Assembly: GCF_003789055.1 (NCBI RefSeq)
Contig: NZ_ML119090.1
Location: 1-64,000 of the forward strand
Direction: 5' to 3'
Length of the DNA: 64,000 bases
Origin: Histidinibacterium lentulum
Lineage (GTDB): Bacteria > Pseudomonadota > Alphaproteobacteria > Rhodobacterales > Rhodobacteraceae
Both the position numbers and the translations under genes were made by a program. The notes below the pieces were generated by a model that was given only the letters and a program-made list of their open reading frames with translations, was not told the DNA's origin and did no database searches. Positions 1 to 7,552 of the stretch are shown piece by piece; position 1 is the stretch's first letter, and each line of letters opens with the position of its first letter.

Positions 1-129
1 TGGGAACCCGCCCGAATGCTCCCCCTCTCCCTCTCCTACGACCACAGAGCCATCAACGGAGCCCTCGCCGCAAACCTCGCAACACACATCAAATCCCTCA
101 TCGAAAACCCAAAAGACATGATGCTGTGA
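1..129 (+). CDS. 2-oxoacid dehydrogenase E2 acyltransferase, C-terminal fragment
   Basis: The window opens inside a gene. The last 42 codons read in frame 1 and end at TGA 127-129. They contain SYDHRAINGA, which matches the catalytic DHRxxxG signature of dihydrolipoamide acyltransferases (E2 of pyruvate or branched-chain dehydrogenase complexes), followed by a typical short helical tail ending in NPKDMML. The histidine of DHR is the general base in the family. Codon use is unlike everything else in the window: A- and C-ending codons dominate (AGA, ACA, CCA, GGA, two AAA, two GCA). CTG is the only G-ending codon apart from ATG and TGG. Which complex it belongs to cannot be told from this piece. 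Confidence 0.8.
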   Translation, partial: WEPARMLPLSLSYDHRAINGALAANLATHIKSLIENPKDMML

Positions 130-169
130 CACCGGCGCCGGCAGGCCGCGGCGATCGCGCAATTTCCTT

Positions 170-185
170 TCGCAATCGTTTGAGA
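170..185. promoter_or_regulatory. LacI-type operator upstream of the regulator gene
   Basis: Imperfect palindrome TCGCAATCGTTTGAGA, with 6 of 8 symmetric pairs around a central CG, as in LacI/GalR-family operators. It lies 54 bases before the start of the LacI-type regulator. Its core GCAATCGTTT is nearly repeated twice between the amidohydrolase and the ABC transporter (2303 and 2318). Likely autoregulatory; inferred. Confidence 0.5.
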
Positions 186-238
186 CGGCGTGAAGTTTGC
201 GCTAACGTCACACGGCCAGCCGCCGCCAGGAGACGCCC

Positions 239-1297
239 ATGCGCGCCGTGACCCTGAAGGACATCGCCCGCGAGACCGGCTTTCACGTTTCGACCGTGAG
301 CCGGGCGCTCGATCCCCGGGCGCGCTCGGCGCTCACGGACGAGGTGGTGCAGAAGGTCGCGGCCGCCGCCGAGCGCATGGGCTACCGGCCGAACCGGCTG
401 GCGGCGGGGCTGCGAACGAAGCGCACGCGCACGGTGGGGCTGGTGATCCCCGACATCACCAACGCGCTGTTTCCGCCCATCGTGCGGGGCGTGGAAAGCG
501 TGCTCGAGCCGCTCGACTACGTCTCGATCATCGTCAACACCGACTCGAGCCGGGACCGGGAGCGCAGCCAGATCGGCGTGCTGCTGGAGCGGGGCGTCGA
601 CGGGATCATCCACGCGGCGGTGGAGCGGGACGATCCCTTCATCGGCGATCTGGAGCGGCAGAAGGTGCCCTTCGTGACCGTGAACCGCGCGCTCGACCAT
701 TCGGCGGCGCCGGCGGTGGTCAACGACGACGCGGGCGGCATCCGGGAGATGATGAAGCTGCTGGTGGAGCAGGGCCACCGGGAGATCGCCCATATCGCCG
801 GTCCGCAGCGGCTGTCCACGGGGGTGGAGCGGCTCGCGGCCTTCCGGGCGGCGGCGGAGGCCTTCGGCATCTCGGTGCCGGAATACTACATCCAGCGCTC
901 CGACCTCCTGGTGGAGACCGAGGGGCGGCGCTGCGCCGAGGCGCTGCTGTCCCTGAACCGACCGCCCACGGCGATCCTCGCCGCGAACGACCGGCTGGCG
1001 CTCGGCGCCTTCGAGGCGATCGCGGACCTGGGCCTCGACTGTCCGGGGGACGTGTCGGTGACCGGGTTCAACGACAACGAGTTCCTGCGGCTGATCCCGC
1101 CGGGCCTGACCACGGTGCGCGTGGACAAGCTGGGGGCGGGACGCCGCGCGGCGGAGGTGCTGATCGGGCTCATCGACCACCCGGAGACCGCCCCCGATCC
1201 GCGCACGGTCCTGCCGGTGGAGCTGGTGCGGCGCGGCAGCGTGGCGCCGCCGCGCACCGGCGCGCTAGAGGCCCAGAAGCGCCCGGGCGTTGCCTGA
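239..1297 (+). CDS. LacI family transcriptional regulator
   Basis: 352 aa. The N-terminus (residues 3-25, TLKDIARETGFHVSTVSRAL) is the classic LacI helix-turn-helix, followed by the hinge helix region (YRPNRLAAGLRT) and a periplasmic-binding-protein-like effector domain (residues about 60-335, starting TVGLVIPDITNALFPPI). ATG 239 is preceded by AGGAG at 228-232. It probably senses a small ligand and controls the neighbouring amidohydrolase and ABC importer, because the three intergenic GCAA/CCA-TCGTTT-type sites fit one LacI protein. The 3' end overlaps the convergent amidohydrolase gene by 33 bases. The effector is unknown; a sugar, an aromatic acid or a peptide-like compound are all possible. 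Confidence 0.92.
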   Translation: MRAVTLKDIARETGFHVSTVSRALDPRARSALTDEVVQKVAAAAERMGYRPNRLAAGLRTKRTRTVGLVIPDITNALFPPIVRGVESVLEPLDYVSIIVNTDSSRDRERSQIGVLLERGVDGIIHAAVERDDPFIGDLERQKVPFVTVNRALDHSAAPAVVNDDAGGIREMMKLLVEQGHREIAHIAGPQRLSTGVERLAAFRAAAEAFGISVPEYYIQRSDLLVETEGRRCAEALLSLNRPPTAILAANDRLALGAFEAIADLGLDCPGDVSVTGFNDNEFLRLIPPGLTTVRVDKLGAGRRAAEVLIGLIDHPETAPDPRTVLPVELVRRGSVAPPRTGALEAQKRPGVA

Positions 1298-2221
1298 GGC
1301 GATCCTGACGCGGTCCTCGTCGGACAGGGGCGCAGAGCGCATCCAGTCCGCGCCGATCTTCGAGCTGGCATAGGGGTAATCGACCGCGAAAAGGATGCGC
1401 TCTGCGCCCATCGTCTCGATCGAGCAGGCCAGCGCCGTGTCGGAGAAGAAGCCCGAGGTGGTGATCCAGAAGTTCCGGCGGAACACCTCGGCGAAATCGG
1501 ACGGCGGGTTGCCGGGCTTCCTGAAGCTGTCGTCGAGCCGCCAGAGCCAGAAGGGCAGCGCCTCGCCCAGATGGCCGAGCAGGATCTTCAGGTCCGGATG
1601 ATCCTGGAACATCCCCGAGATGATCATGCGCACCGCCTGGGTGCCGGCCTCCACGCCGAAGCCCCAGGCGGCCTTGGTCATCATCGAGTGGGTCTGGTCA
1701 TAGGGCGCGTAATAGCGCTCGGTCACCGTGCTGTCGGGCTCGGCGGGGTGGATGTAGACGGGCACGCCCAGCGCCTCGGCGCGGGCGAAGATCGGGCGGT
1801 AGCGCGGCAGGTCGAGGAACTCGCCGTGATTCAACCCGTGGATCATCACGCCCTTCAGGCCCTTTTCCTCCACCGCGCGGGTCATCTCGTCCGCGGCGGC
1901 CTCGGGGAGGTTCGTGGGGATCATGGCGAAGCCGTCGAAGCGGTCGGGCCTCTCGGCGATCACCCGCGCCAGCGCGTCGTTGACCGCCCGGCAGGCTTCC
2001 ACCGCCACGTCGTCGGCAAGGCGCTGGCTGCCGGGGGACTGGTGCGACAGGATCTGACGGTCGATGCCCGCGGCATCCATCTCGGCCAGCCGGACCTCGA
2101 AGAAGTCGTAGAGCTTCTCGTGCATCGCCGCGGGCGGAGAGGCCGCCTTGCCGAGATACTGAGCCAGCGACGGCTCCATGAAATGCTCTTCGACCGCGAT
2201 CAGCTCCAGCCTGTCCGCCAT
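1265..2221 (-). CDS. Amidohydrolase-family decarboxylase (gamma-resorcylate decarboxylase/ACMSD type)
   Basis: 318 aa, close to the usual 320-330. The N-terminus has IAVEEHF (E11, H13), the metal-binding ExH motif of gamma-resorcylate/2,3-dihydroxybenzoate decarboxylases rather than the HxH of ACMSD. Further family landmarks are VYIHPAEP (metal histidine), LLGHLGEALPFWLWRLD and LFAVDYPYAS, whose Asp is the catalytic/metal ligand. The family uses a divalent metal for non-oxidative decarboxylation, or related hydrolysis, of (hetero)aromatic acids. The start at 2221 has AGGAGG just upstream. It is divergent from the ABC transporter across 243 bases. Substrate is unknown; an aromatic or amide-type compound imported by the adjacent system is an inference. 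Confidence 0.85.
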   Translation of the reverse strand: MADRLELIAVEEHFMEPSLAQYLGKAASPPAAMHEKLYDFFEVRLAEMDAAGIDRQILSHQSPGSQRLADDVAVEACRAVNDALARVIAERPDRFDGFAMIPTNLPEAAADEMTRAVEEKGLKGVMIHGLNHGEFLDLPRYRPIFARAEALGVPVYIHPAEPDSTVTERYYAPYDQTHSMMTKAAWGFGVEAGTQAVRMIISGMFQDHPDLKILLGHLGEALPFWLWRLDDSFRKPGNPPSDFAEVFRRNFWITTSGFFSDTALACSIETMGAERILFAVDYPYASSKIGADWMRSAPLSDEDRVRIASGNARALLGL

Positions 2222-2302
2222 TTTTCCTGCCTCCTCCTCACTGTGTGAGCGGCTCGTCCGAACCGCTTGACAGCTATAGCCAGATGCGCGACCTTCGTCC
2301 AT

Positions 2303-2329
2303 GCAAACGTTTTCCATGCCATCGTTTCC
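2303..2329. promoter_or_regulatory. Paired LacI-type operators in the divergent region
   Basis: Two operator-like cores lie in the 243-base gap between the divergent amidohydrolase and transporter genes. GCAAACGTTTTC at 2303-2314 is symmetric around CG with one mismatch, and GCCATCGTTTCC is at 2318-2329. Their first ten bases each differ by one from GCAATCGTTT at 172-181. Centres are 15 bases apart. They are expected to serve the LacI regulator at 239. Confidence 0.5.
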
Positions 2330-2464
2330 GTGCCGGATTTTCGGCGCCTCGAGGCCGGAAAGCGATTGCATGGTGCGGAGGCCGGATGCGGCCGCCGCCG
2401 CCCGTCGGCGCCATTGAGGAGATGCGCGCCGGGATCGGGCGAGGAGCAACGGGAGGAGGACTCG

Positions 2465-4114
2465 ATGACTGAAATCACCCAGACCTGGCGCACGTTTCTC
2501 GGCGCGGCAACGCTGACGGCCCTGTTGCCGGCGGTGGCGCTGGCGCAGGAGACCATCGTTCACGGCGCCGATACCGAGCCCGATTCCCTCGACCCTGCCG
2601 AAGCCGAGCCCGGCGAGGGCGGCGAGCCGGTCATCTTCCATGTCTACGAGCGGCTGCTCACGGTCGGGCCGGATTCGTCCGACCTCGTCCCGCAGCTGGC
2701 GACCGAGGTGCCCTCGACCGACAACGGGCTGATCTCCGAGGACGGGCTGACCTACACGTTTCCGCTGCGCGAGGGGGTCACCTTCCACGACGGCAGCGCC
2801 TTCACCGCCGAGGACGTGAAATACTCCTGGGACCGGGTCATCGAGATGAACCTGCCGGGCTCCGGCGCCGACGTGCTGGCCGAGAAGGTCGCGGAGACCC
2901 GCGTGGTGGACGACTACACCTTCGAGGTCACGCTGGAAGAGGTCGACGCCAGCTTCCTCTACTCCACCGTGCTCGCCATGGCGGCCTCCATCGTCAGCGA
3001 CGAGACCGTCGAGGCGAATGGCGGGATCGAGGCGGGCGAATCGAACGAGTTCATGTCCGGCAACATGGTCGGCACCGGACCCTACACGTTCGAGGCCTGG
3101 AACCGCACGGAGAACCTGATCCTGCGGGTGAACGAGAATTACTGGGGCACGCCCGCCAACGACCATGTTCGGCTCGAGTTCGGGCTCGATCCCGATGTGC
3201 GGGTGCTGGGGCTGATCGCCGGCCAGTACGACACGATCGAGACCGATCCGACCTACGTCCCTGATTTCGAGGGCGTCGACGGCGTCGAGCTCTACAACGA
3301 GGGCCTGCTGCTGGAGCCGGTGCATATCGGCTTCAACACCAACATGCCCGCCGACGCGCTGCCCGCGGGCGACACGATCTCGCCGGACTTCTTCGCCGAC
3401 CGGCGCATCCGGCAGGCCTTCAACCACGTCTTCGACTACGGCGCCTTCATCCAGGGCGCGCTCGGCGGCTATGGCCAGGTCAATCCCCATTACGTCCCGA
3501 TCGGCGTGTTCGGATACGATCCCGAGGCGCCCGTCTATGACACGCAGAACCTCGAGGAGGCCGAGCGCCTGTTCCGCGAGGCGGGTGTCTGGGACGAGGG
3601 CTTCACCGTGACGGTGATCGTCGAATCGGGGTCGCTCTTTGAGATCCAGTCGCTGATCCTCAAGGATTCGATCGAGCGGCTGAATCCGGCCATGCGGATC
3701 AACGTCATGGGCGTCGCCGAGGCCGTGTTCGACGAGGCCATCGTGTCCGACCCGGTGGCCTATCCGATGTGGGCCAAGAACGGCGACCCGGCGGCCGATC
3801 CCATCGACTACCTGACGACCTATGCCCATCCCGATGGCGAATGGGGCCAGCGGCACGGCTTCCGGAACATGTACGAGGACCCGGACCGGATCGCCGAGCT
3901 GATCGACGCCGTCGCCGTCGAGGTCGACGAGGACGCGCGCGCGGCGATGCTGTCGGAGCTCCAGACCCTGCTCTACGAGGATCCCATGTGGATCATCGGC
4001 GCGCAGGAAGGCGCCGTGACCGCCTACCGCGACCGGATCGACGGGATGGTGATGCAGCCGCTCTGGCCGCGCCCCTCGATCAACTACGCGATCCTCGACA
4101 AGCGCGCCGAGTGA
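2465..4114 (+). CDS. ABC transporter substrate-binding protein, peptide/nickel/opine (family 5)
   Basis: 549 aa. Start chosen at ATG 2465 because GGGAGGAGGA precedes it (2450-2459) and a clear Sec signal peptide follows (TFLGAATLTALLPAVALAQ, cleavage near residue 28). The mature protein begins ETIVHGADTEPDSLDPAEA, typical of SBP_bac_5 proteins, with VYERLLTVGPDSSDLVPQLATE and later GTGPYTFEAWNRTENLILRV, the landmarks of DppA/OppA. It captures substrate in the periplasm for the permeases and ATPases encoded directly downstream. In this family ligands include di/oligopeptides, opines, glycosides and others, so the substrate is not fixed by sequence. First gene of a five-gene operon. Confidence 0.93.
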   Translation: MTEITQTWRTFLGAATLTALLPAVALAQETIVHGADTEPDSLDPAEAEPGEGGEPVIFHVYERLLTVGPDSSDLVPQLATEVPSTDNGLISEDGLTYTFPLREGVTFHDGSAFTAEDVKYSWDRVIEMNLPGSGADVLAEKVAETRVVDDYTFEVTLEEVDASFLYSTVLAMAASIVSDETVEANGGIEAGESNEFMSGNMVGTGPYTFEAWNRTENLILRVNENYWGTPANDHVRLEFGLDPDVRVLGLIAGQYDTIETDPTYVPDFEGVDGVELYNEGLLLEPVHIGFNTNMPADALPAGDTISPDFFADRRIRQAFNHVFDYGAFIQGALGGYGQVNPHYVPIGVFGYDPEAPVYDTQNLEEAERLFREAGVWDEGFTVTVIVESGSLFEIQSLILKDSIERLNPAMRINVMGVAEAVFDEAIVSDPVAYPMWAKNGDPAADPIDYLTTYAHPDGEWGQRHGFRNMYEDPDRIAELIDAVAVEVDEDARAAMLSELQTLLYEDPMWIIGAQEGAVTAYRDRIDGMVMQPLWPRPSINYAILDKRAE

Positions 4115-4208
4115 TCCGCGACGGCGGGGCGGCTCCCTCCCGGGCCGCCCTGCCTCCCCCATTCCGATCCCTTCCGCAGCCCGGGCCTTCGCCCTGACCG
4201 GAGACGCC

Positions 4209-5222
4209 ATGCAGCTTCGCGACTACATCATCCGCCGCCTGATGATCCTGCCGTTCCTCATCTTCGGGGTGTCGGTCATCGTCTTCAGCCTGACCCGGAT
4301 CGGCGGCTCGCCCATCGGCGTCTACCTCAGCCACGAGATGAGCCCGGCCGAAGTGGCCGCCCTCGAGGACCGCTTCCACCTCAACGAGCCGCTCTACGTC
4401 CAGTACTATTACTGGGCCAAGGGGGCGCTGAGCGGGGATTTCGGCTATTCCGGCGTAGCTGCCGCCCCCGTCTCCGACGTGTTCTGGCCCAAGTTCGCGG
4501 CGACCATGGAGCTGTCGATCTTCTCGGCGGCCGTGGCGGTGGTGCTCGGCCTCTGGCTCGGCGTCTTCGCGGGTCAGAGGCGCAACAGGTGGCAGGACCA
4601 TGTGGTACGGGTCGTGGCCGTCTCGGGCGCCTCGCTGCCGCTCTTCTGGTTCGGCATCGTGCTCCTGATCGTGTTCTGGGCCAATCTCGGCTGGTTCCCC
4701 GTGGGCCGGTCCACCGCCGACATCTGGGCCTCGATCCCCCATCCCACGGGCTTCTACATCCTCGACGCGATCCTGGCGGGCAGTCCCCGCGCGCTTCTCG
4801 ACGCGCTGTGGCACCTGACGCTGCCGGCGATCACGCTCGGCTTCGGGGCGGTGGCGATCATCACGCGGATGATGCGCTCGGCGCTGGTGGAGGAGCTGCA
4901 GCAGGACTACGTCGACGCCGCCCGCGCCAAGGGCCTGCCGGAACGGCTGGTGATGAACCGCCACGCGAAGCGCAACGCGCTGGTGCCCACGGTGACGGTG
5001 ATCGGTCTGACGATCGCCTTCCTGATGCAGGGCGCCATCGCGGCGGAGATTATCTACCGCTGGCCCGGCCTCGGGCGCTGGATGGCCTCGGCCGTGGTCC
5101 GGGGCGACCAGGCGACCATCATGACCTACGTGCTGTTCACCAGCGTGCTGTTCCTCTTCGCCAACCTCATCGTCGACATCGTCTATGCAAAGCTGGACCC
5201 CCGCGTCCGGCTGGGAGACTGA
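4209..5222 (+). CDS. ABC transporter permease, DppB/OppB type
   Basis: 337 aa integral membrane protein with an N-terminal membrane segment (LMILPFLIFGVSVIVFSLTRI) and about six helices in total. The cytoplasmic EAA loop VDAARAKGLPERLVMNRHAKRNALVP sits at about residues 235-260 and docks on the ATPases. The start ATG 4209 follows GGAG at 4200-4203. It lies 94 bases after the binding-protein gene and directly before the second permease, whose start is only 4 bases after its stop. It forms the inner-membrane channel with the DppC-type partner. Confidence 0.94.
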   Translation: MQLRDYIIRRLMILPFLIFGVSVIVFSLTRIGGSPIGVYLSHEMSPAEVAALEDRFHLNEPLYVQYYYWAKGALSGDFGYSGVAAAPVSDVFWPKFAATMELSIFSAAVAVVLGLWLGVFAGQRRNRWQDHVVRVVAVSGASLPLFWFGIVLLIVFWANLGWFPVGRSTADIWASIPHPTGFYILDAILAGSPRALLDALWHLTLPAITLGFGAVAIITRMMRSALVEELQQDYVDAARAKGLPERLVMNRHAKRNALVPTVTVIGLTIAFLMQGAIAAEIIYRWPGLGRWMASAVVRGDQATIMTYVLFTSVLFLFANLIVDIVYAKLDPRVRLGD

Positions 5223-5226
5223 GCCC

Positions 5227-6153
5227 GTGGCCGCAACCGATCTCGAACCGCCCCGCCCCGCCGTCCGCGACACCGCCTTCGGCGTGCGCATGCGCCGCTG
5301 GGGGGAACTGGCGAAGACGCTGATGTCGAACCCGACCACGGCGCTCGGCTTCGTGCTGATCTTCCTGCTGCTCGGCATGGCGATCTTCGCGCCCTGGATC
5401 ATGCCGCCCAACGTGCCCGACCCCTACCAGATGCCCCGCGACTGGGGCGCGATGCGGATGCCGCCGGGCACGCCGGGCTATCCGCTGGGGACCACGAACC
5501 AGGGCGGAGACGTGCTCTACGGCGTCGTGTGGGGCAGCCGGACCTCGCTCCAGCTCTCGGTGATCGTGGTCTCGGTCACGGTGGTGATCGGCGTGGTGAT
5601 CGGCTCCATCGCGGGTCTTGTCGGCGGCTGGTTCGACGAGGCGCTGATGCGGGTGGTGGACATCTTCCTGTCGATCCCCGAGCTGATCTTCGCTCTGGCC
5701 GTGGCCGCCATCCTGGGCCCGTCCTTCACCAACATCATCCTGTCGCTCTGCCTCGTCTTCTGGGTGAAATACGCGCGGATCATGCGCGCGCAGATCATCC
5801 TCGTGCGCCAGGCGGATTACGTTCAGGCCGCGCGCGTGATCGGCGACAGCAAGGTCAACATCTTCCGCCGCGACATCCTGCCCAATGCCTCGACGCCCAT
5901 CGCGGTGCAGGCGACGCTCGACATGGGCAACATCGTGCTCGTGGGCGCGACGCTCAGCTTCATCGGCCTCGCCGAGAGCGGCATCGCCGAATGGGGCGTG
6001 CTGGTCAGCGAGGGTCAGTCCGGCATCGCCTCGGGCCGCTGGTGGGCCTCGACCTTTCCGGGCCTGATGATCTTCCTCTGGGCGCTGGCGTTCAACCTCG
6101 TGGGCGACGGGCTCAGGGATGCGCTCGACCCGAGGACGGAGGACAAGCGATGA
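5227..6153 (+). CDS. ABC transporter permease, DppC/OppC type
   Basis: 308 aa from GTG 5227, chosen over an in-frame upstream start at 5185 because GGGAG at 5213-5217 is correctly spaced and the upstream start would lie deep inside the first permease. It has the OppC_N-type first helix (ALGFVLIFLLLGMAIFAPWIM), the region LGTTNQGGDVLYGVVWGSRTSL typical of DppC, and the EAA loop YVQAARVIGDSKVNIFRRDILPN. It pairs with the preceding permease. The sequence is full length and shows no disruption. Confidence 0.94.
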   Translation: MAATDLEPPRPAVRDTAFGVRMRRWGELAKTLMSNPTTALGFVLIFLLLGMAIFAPWIMPPNVPDPYQMPRDWGAMRMPPGTPGYPLGTTNQGGDVLYGVVWGSRTSLQLSVIVVSVTVVIGVVIGSIAGLVGGWFDEALMRVVDIFLSIPELIFALAVAAILGPSFTNIILSLCLVFWVKYARIMRAQIILVRQADYVQAARVIGDSKVNIFRRDILPNASTPIAVQATLDMGNIVLVGATLSFIGLAESGIAEWGVLVSEGQSGIASGRWWASTFPGLMIFLWALAFNLVGDGLRDALDPRTEDKR

Positions 6154-6219
6154 CCCTGCGCGCTCCCTCCTCCACGACGTCTGCGCCCGGACCTCTCCGC
6201 GGCGCGCCCCGCCCCCCGT

Positions 6220-6287
6220 TTTTCTGGCCGGAAATATCCCGGGGGTCCGGGGGCGGAGCCCCCGGCGGATCGCGCCGCAGGCGCGAA
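6220..6287. repeat. Intergenic double-hairpin element (REP-like)
   Basis: In the 154-base gap inside the ABC operon are two adjacent perfect hairpins. CCGGGGGC-gga-GCCCCCGG is at 6248-6266, and TCGCGCC-gca-GGCGCGA at 6271-6287. They are preceded by TTTTTCTGGCCGGAAATATCCCGG. Strings of the form gaaatatcccgggggtccgggggc-agagcccccgg recur, from memory, between genes in many Rhodobacterales genomes. The hairpins may trim or stabilise mRNA between the permease and ATPase genes. Confidence 0.6.
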
Positions 6288-6307
6288 ACCACCAAGGAGT
6301 GCCGCCC

Positions 6308-7552
6308 ATGACCGCCATGGACCGTATCGACGCCCCCGTGATCGCCGAGGTCGAGGACCTCAAGGTGCATTTCCAGTCGAAACGCGGACGGGTTCATGCC
6401 GTGGACGGCGTGGGCTTCCAGATCCGCGACGGCGAGATGCTGGGTCTTGTGGGCGAGACCGGCTGCGGCAAGTCCGTGACGGGCCGCGCCTTTCTCGACC
6501 TGATCCCGCAACCTCCGGCGATCCTTGCGGGGGGGCGCGTGCTCTTCCGCCCGCGCGGCGGCGCGGCCTGCCCGGCCTGCCGCGGCGAAGGCTGCGCCGA
6601 TTGCGGCGGCACCGGTCACGAGACCGTGGACCTGCTGAAACTGCCCGCGCAGAAGATGCGCGAGATCCGCGGCGCGCGGATCGCGATGATCTTCCAGGAC
6701 CCGGGCAAGGCGCTGAACCCCACGCTGACTATCGGCGCGCAGCTCTCGGAGGTTTTCCTGCAGCACAAGAGCGAGGAACTGCTCGAGGTCGCGGGCGTGG
6801 CGCCGGGAGACAGGAGCTGGGCCGCCAAGGCCCTCCGCCGCATGGCCCACGAGGAAGACACCTGGCTCGACCGCCGCCTGCGCCGGCTGCCGCCCCTGCG
6901 CGAGGGGGCCGCGAGGCTCGAGAAGGCGCTGGCGGACCGCGTGGCCGCCGCCCTTGCCGAGACGCAGATCCCCAACCCCGCCCGCGTCATGCGCGCCTAT
7001 CCGCACGAGCTGTCGGGCGGCATGAAACAGCGGGTGATGATCGCCCAGGCGCTCGCCTGCGATCCCGACCTCATCGTCGCGGACGAGCCCACCACGGCGC
7101 TCGACGTGACGATCCAGGCCCGCATTCTCGAACTGATCAAGACGCTGCAGGCCCGGCGGCGGACCTCGGTCCTTTACATCTCCCACGACCTCAGCCTCGT
7201 GCGGAAGGTCTGCGACCGGGTCGCGGTGATGTATGCGGGCCGGGTCGCGGAACTGGGCACCGTCGCGCAGGTCTTCTCGGACCCGCGCCATCCCTACACG
7301 CAGGGGCTACTCGCCGCCGTGCCCCGGGCCGGTGCGCGGCGCGGACATCTCGCCTCGATCCCCGGCAGCGTGCCGGAGCTGGTGGACCCCGCGCCCGGCT
7401 GCCGCTTCGCCGACCGCTGCGCCATGGTCATGCCGCAATGCACCGGCACCGATCCGCGGCTGCTGCCGGTCGGCCGCGGCCATGCCGCCGCCTGTTTTCT
7501 CGAACACCCGCGCGAAGGGCGCGCCCCCGCGATGGAGACCGCCGAGACATGA
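6308..7552 (+). CDS. ABC transporter ATPase, DppD/OppD type, with zinc-finger-like insertion
   Basis: 414 aa, about 80 longer than usual for this family. Start ATG 6308 follows AAGGAG at 6295-6300. Walker A GETGCGKS is at 49-56, Q-loop [11 protein letters not shown] at about 128, signature LSGGMKQR, Walker B LIVADEPT, and a C-terminal oligopeptide-type Cys motif [14 protein letters not shown]. Between Walker A and the Q-loop sits [16 protein letters not shown] (C88, C91, C96, C99), which is exactly two DnaJ-type CxxCxGxG repeats. A second insertion of about 50 residues, charged and helical, lies between the Q-loop and signature (around [20 protein letters not shown]). It energises the adjacent permeases. 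The zinc-binding role is inference. Confidence 0.93.
   Translation: MTAMDRIDAPVIAEVEDLKVHFQSKRGRVHAVDGVGFQIRDGEMLGLVGETGCGKSVTGRAFLDLIPQPPAILAGGRVLFRPRGGAACPACRGEGCADCGGTGHETVDLLKLPAQKMREIRGARIAMIFQDPGKALNPTLTIGAQLSEVFLQHKSEELLEVAGVAPGDRSWAAKALRRMAHEEDTWLDRRLRRLPPLREGAARLEKALADRVAAALAETQIPNPARVMRAYPHELSGGMKQRVMIAQALACDPDLIVADEPTTALDVTIQARILELIKTLQARRRTSVLYISHDLSLVRKVCDRVAVMYAGRVAELGTVAQVFSDPRHPYTQGLLAAVPRAGARRGHLASIPGSVPELVDPAPGCRFADRCAMVMPQCTGTDPRLLPVGRGHAAACFLEHPREGRAPAMETAET

Noticed and set aside
2222-4210. Upstream extension of the amidohydrolase frame (981 codons in total)
   Set aside because: The extra part is antisense to the substrate-binding protein gene and lacks any motif; the real start at 2221 has an AGGAGG site.
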